Positions 62,176 to 64,000 of a DNA stretch of 64,000 nucleotides are shown piece by piece. The DNA is from Devosia sediminis. Its GTDB lineage: Bacteria > Pseudomonadota > Alphaproteobacteria > Rhizobiales > Devosiaceae. Position 1 is the stretch's first letter, and the number at the start of each line of letters is the position of its first letter. A program made the position numbers and the translations under genes. The notes under the pieces are model-generated. The model did no database searches. It had not been told where the DNA came from and saw only the letters and a list, made by a program, of their open reading frames with translations. The stretch is taken from the NCBI RefSeq assembly GCF_016411825.1, contig NZ_JAEKMH010000001.1, positions 1,337,619 to 1,401,618 on the forward strand, read 5' to 3'.

Positions 62176-63111
62176 ATGGAGTTTCTTTCAACGAGAGGAA
62201 CTCCCCATGGTTACGTCACCCACCATTCACCGGTGTCGCCGCTCCGCAAACGCATGCAGCAGGACATGCTGATGCGCGGCCTGGGCGTCCACACCCAGCA
62301 CGATTATGTGCGTCACGTCCGGCGCTTTGCCGCCTTCTTAGGGCAGAGCCCTGATGTGGCCACGGCAGACGATCTCCGCCGCTACCAGCTCTTTCAGCAT
62401 GAGAACGGCGTCAGCCCCTCCACGATCAACGGTGCCGTCTCGGCTCTGCGCTTCCTGTTCGACGTGACGCTGAAGCGGCGGGATCTGTCGCGGGCCCTGG
62501 TGATCACCCGCTATCAGCGCCAACTGCCTGACGTGCTCAGCATCGAGGAGGCGGCCCGGCTGCTCGAGGCGGCACCAGGCATCAAGTATAAGGCCGCGCT
62601 CGGGGTTGCCTATGGCGCGGGCCTGCGCGTCTCTGAGGTCGCGCACCTCAAGGTCGACGATATCGACAGCGCCCGCATGTTGATCCGGATCGAACAGGGA
62701 AAAGGCCGCAAGGATCGCAACGCCATGCTCTCGCCCCAGCTGCTGGAGCTGCTGCGGCTGTGGTGGCGGGAGGGCAAGAAGCGGGGCGTCATGCTGCCCC
62801 ATGGCTGGCTATTTCCGGGGCGCTCGCGCACCGATCCGATCTCATCACGGCAATTGCATCGCGCGGTGCGGGAGGCGGCCGAGGTCGCCGGCATCCGCAA
62901 ACGGGTCAGCCCGCATACCCTGCGGCACAGCTTCGCCACCCATCTGCTGGAGCAGGATGTCGATATCCGGGTCATCCAGGTGCTGCTCGGGCACTCCAAG
63001 CTCGAGACGACCGCGCTCTACACCAAGGTCTCGACCCGCACGATCCAGGCGGTGGCCAGTCCCCTCGACCGGCTGATGGCCCTGATGGAGGACAAGCCTC
63101 CGCCCACCTGA
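62176..63111 (+). CDS. tyrosine recombinase accompanying IS91-type transposase
   Basis: A 311-residue site-specific recombinase. SAM-like core-binding domain (about 25-105, MQQDMLMRGLGVHTQHDYVRHVRRFAAFL) and catalytic domain (about 115-300). Catalytic residues: Arg in GAGLRVSEVAHL, HTLRHSFATHLL (HxxR), LLGHSKLETTALYT (His and the nucleophilic Tyr). All are intact. It is joined to the transposase gene four bases downstream, the pairing seen in some IS91-like elements. The start is uncertain: ATG 62176 is far from GAGG; ATG 62254 is alternative. Confidence 0.9.
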   Translation: MEFLSTRGTPHGYVTHHSPVSPLRKRMQQDMLMRGLGVHTQHDYVRHVRRFAAFLGQSPDVATADDLRRYQLFQHENGVSPSTINGAVSALRFLFDVTLKRRDLSRALVITRYQRQLPDVLSIEEAARLLEAAPGIKYKAALGVAYGAGLRVSEVAHLKVDDIDSARMLIRIEQGKGRKDRNAMLSPQLLELLRLWWREGKKRGVMLPHGWLFPGRSRTDPISSRQLHRAVREAAEVAGIRKRVSPHTLRHSFATHLLEQDVDIRVIQVLLGHSKLETTALYTKVSTRTIQAVASPLDRLMALMEDKPPPT

Positions 63112-63115
63112 GCCA

Positions 63116-64000
63116 GTGCGCCACACCATCGAGGTCGCCGATATCTTCCGGGCTGCCGGCCCCGCCTATCGCGCGGCCCATGCCGGGCATCTGAGCCTGA
63201 GCCAGCTCAAGGTCATGTCAGCGATCGAGGCTTGTCGCACCGCCGCTCTGGGTGGCCACGTCGAAGCCTGTTCCGACTGCGGGTATCAGCGGATCGCCTA
63301 CAACTCCTGTCGCAACCGGCACTGTCCGCGGTGCCAGGGCGCGGCAGCACGCACATGGTTGGAGGCCCAGGAGGCCAATCTCCTGCCGGTCGGGTACTTC
63401 CACGTCGTGTTCACGCTACCCGCCCAGGTTGCCGACATTGCCTTCCACAACAAGGCGCTGGTCTATGACCTGCTGTTCAAGGCGGCATCCGAGACCATGC
63501 TGACCATCGCGGCCGATCCAAAACATCTGGGCGTCCGCATCGGCATTACCGCCGTGCTCCACACCTGGGGCTCGGCCATGACCCACCATCCCCACATCCA
63601 CATGATCGTGCCCGGTGGCGGCCTCACACAGGATGGGCGGTGGATCTCGTCGCGCCCGGCCTTCCTGCTGCCGGTGCGGGTGCTCGGCGCGCTGTTCCGC
63701 CGCCTGTTCCTCACCCGGCTGCTTGATCTGCATAATGCCGGAAAGCTCGTCTTCTTCGGCACGCTGGTGGGGCTCAGCGACCGCCGGACCTTCATCCGTC
63801 ACCTTACACCGGTCCGCAAGAAGCGCTGGGTGGTCTATGCCAAAGCGCCCTTTGCCGGGCCTGAGGCGGTGCTCGCCTATCTCTCGCGCTATACCCATCG
63901 CGTCGCGATCTCGAACAGCCGCCTCATCGCCTTCGACGGCAATGAGGTCGCCTTCCGCTACAAGAACTATCGCTGCTCCGGCGCCGAAAGGCAGCAGGTC
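63116..64000 (+). CDS. IS91-family HUH transposase, N-terminal part
   Basis: The frame begins at GTG (RHTIEVADIFRAAGPAYRAA follows) and runs off the window after 295 codons. The N-terminal zinc-binding domain has CRTAALGGHVEACSDCGY and CRNRHCPRCQG. The HUH metal motif is HPHIHMIVPGG (about residue 160). The tyrosine nucleophile lies in YLSRYTHRVAIS (near residue 260). These are the IS91/IS801 transposase marks; single-strand transfer is initiated by the Tyr. The start follows the recombinase stop by four bases. Confidence 0.93.
   Translation, partial: MRHTIEVADIFRAAGPAYRAAHAGHLSLSQLKVMSAIEACRTAALGGHVEACSDCGYQRIAYNSCRNRHCPRCQGAAARTWLEAQEANLLPVGYFHVVFTLPAQVADIAFHNKALVYDLLFKAASETMLTIAADPKHLGVRIGITAVLHTWGSAMTHHPHIHMIVPGGGLTQDGRWISSRPAFLLPVRVLGALFRRLFLTRLLDLHNAGKLVFFGTLVGLSDRRTFIRHLTPVRKKRWVVYAKAPFAGPEAVLAYLSRYTHRVAISNSRLIAFDGNEVAFRYKNYRCSGAERQQV

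Larger units (their letters stand above)
62176..64000 (+). mobile_element. IS91-family element, right end outside window
   Basis: It comprises the tyrosine recombinase and the HUH transposase genes in one operon. IS91 elements move by rolling-circle replication from ori to ter ends without target duplications. Ends were not defined: the left terminus lies somewhere in 61667-62175 and the right beyond 64000. Confidence 0.8.

Overview
This 64 kb window is a GC-rich alphaproteobacterial chromosome segment. The nuo gene order and unfused nuoC/nuoD, an alphaproteobacterial-type NuoE with a long C-terminal extension, the suf operon layout, glnB-glnA, the tig-tRNA-Leu pair and the hupB-tRNA-Val-tRNA-Asp-nuo neighbourhood all point to Hyphomicrobiales. 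A Devosia-like genus is my best guess, by inference only.

Layout. 1-9013: NADH-quinone oxidoreductase (complex I) operon on the minus strand (nuoA,B,C,D,E, a small membrane ORF, nuoF,G,H and the first part of nuoI). 9451-12671: two paralogous outer-membrane beta-barrel proteins, a Tat-exported MsrA, tRNA-Asp, tRNA-Val and the nucleoid protein HU. 12873-18005: an MFS exporter, the NAD(P)HX repair enzyme Nnr, two tandem PilZ proteins and a frameshifted RibD/DHFR-like gene. 18057-19933: glnA and glnB with a clear sigma-54 promoter. 20092-31635: tRNA-Leu, trigger factor, a PRC-barrel protein, two GGEEF diguanylate cyclases, an ABC-F ATPase with two candidate upstream peptides, parE, and a DEAD-box helicase behind a strong promoter and a long structured leader. 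31636-40627: aroA, then the complete suf Fe-S assembly operon (a second cysteine desulfurase, sufB, cupin, sufC, sufD, sufS, sufT, sufA) with an Irr/ICE-type iron box upstream. 40744-50314: alpha/beta hydrolase, tyrS, an AsmA-like giant protein, a Bcp peroxiredoxin, a LytM peptidase, prfB with its programmed +1 frameshift, and a peptide-deformylase-like protein that has lost two of its three metal ligands.

From tRNA-Arg(CCT) at 50378-50454 the character changes abruptly to an accessory island, probably a phage-like or integrative element inserted at the tRNA. It is dominated by a minus-strand operon (54305-59736) of thirteen small genes joined by start/stop overlaps. Almost all products are unrecognised: three are multi-helix-turn-helix proteins and two are tiny single-span membrane peptides. 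Below it lie two metallophosphoesterases and an anchored SNase-like nuclease. The right side ends in an IS91-type element (tyrosine recombinase plus HUH transposase) that runs off the window. The overlapping operon is the best candidate for something undescribed.

Themes: respiration and Fe-S supply (complex I needs the clusters that Suf builds), nitrogen control (PII and glutamine synthetase), c-di-GMP signalling (two GGEEF and two PilZ proteins), and translation quality (Tig, TyrS, PrfB, ABC-F). All functional calls come from reading motifs and general family resemblance; no database search was possible.
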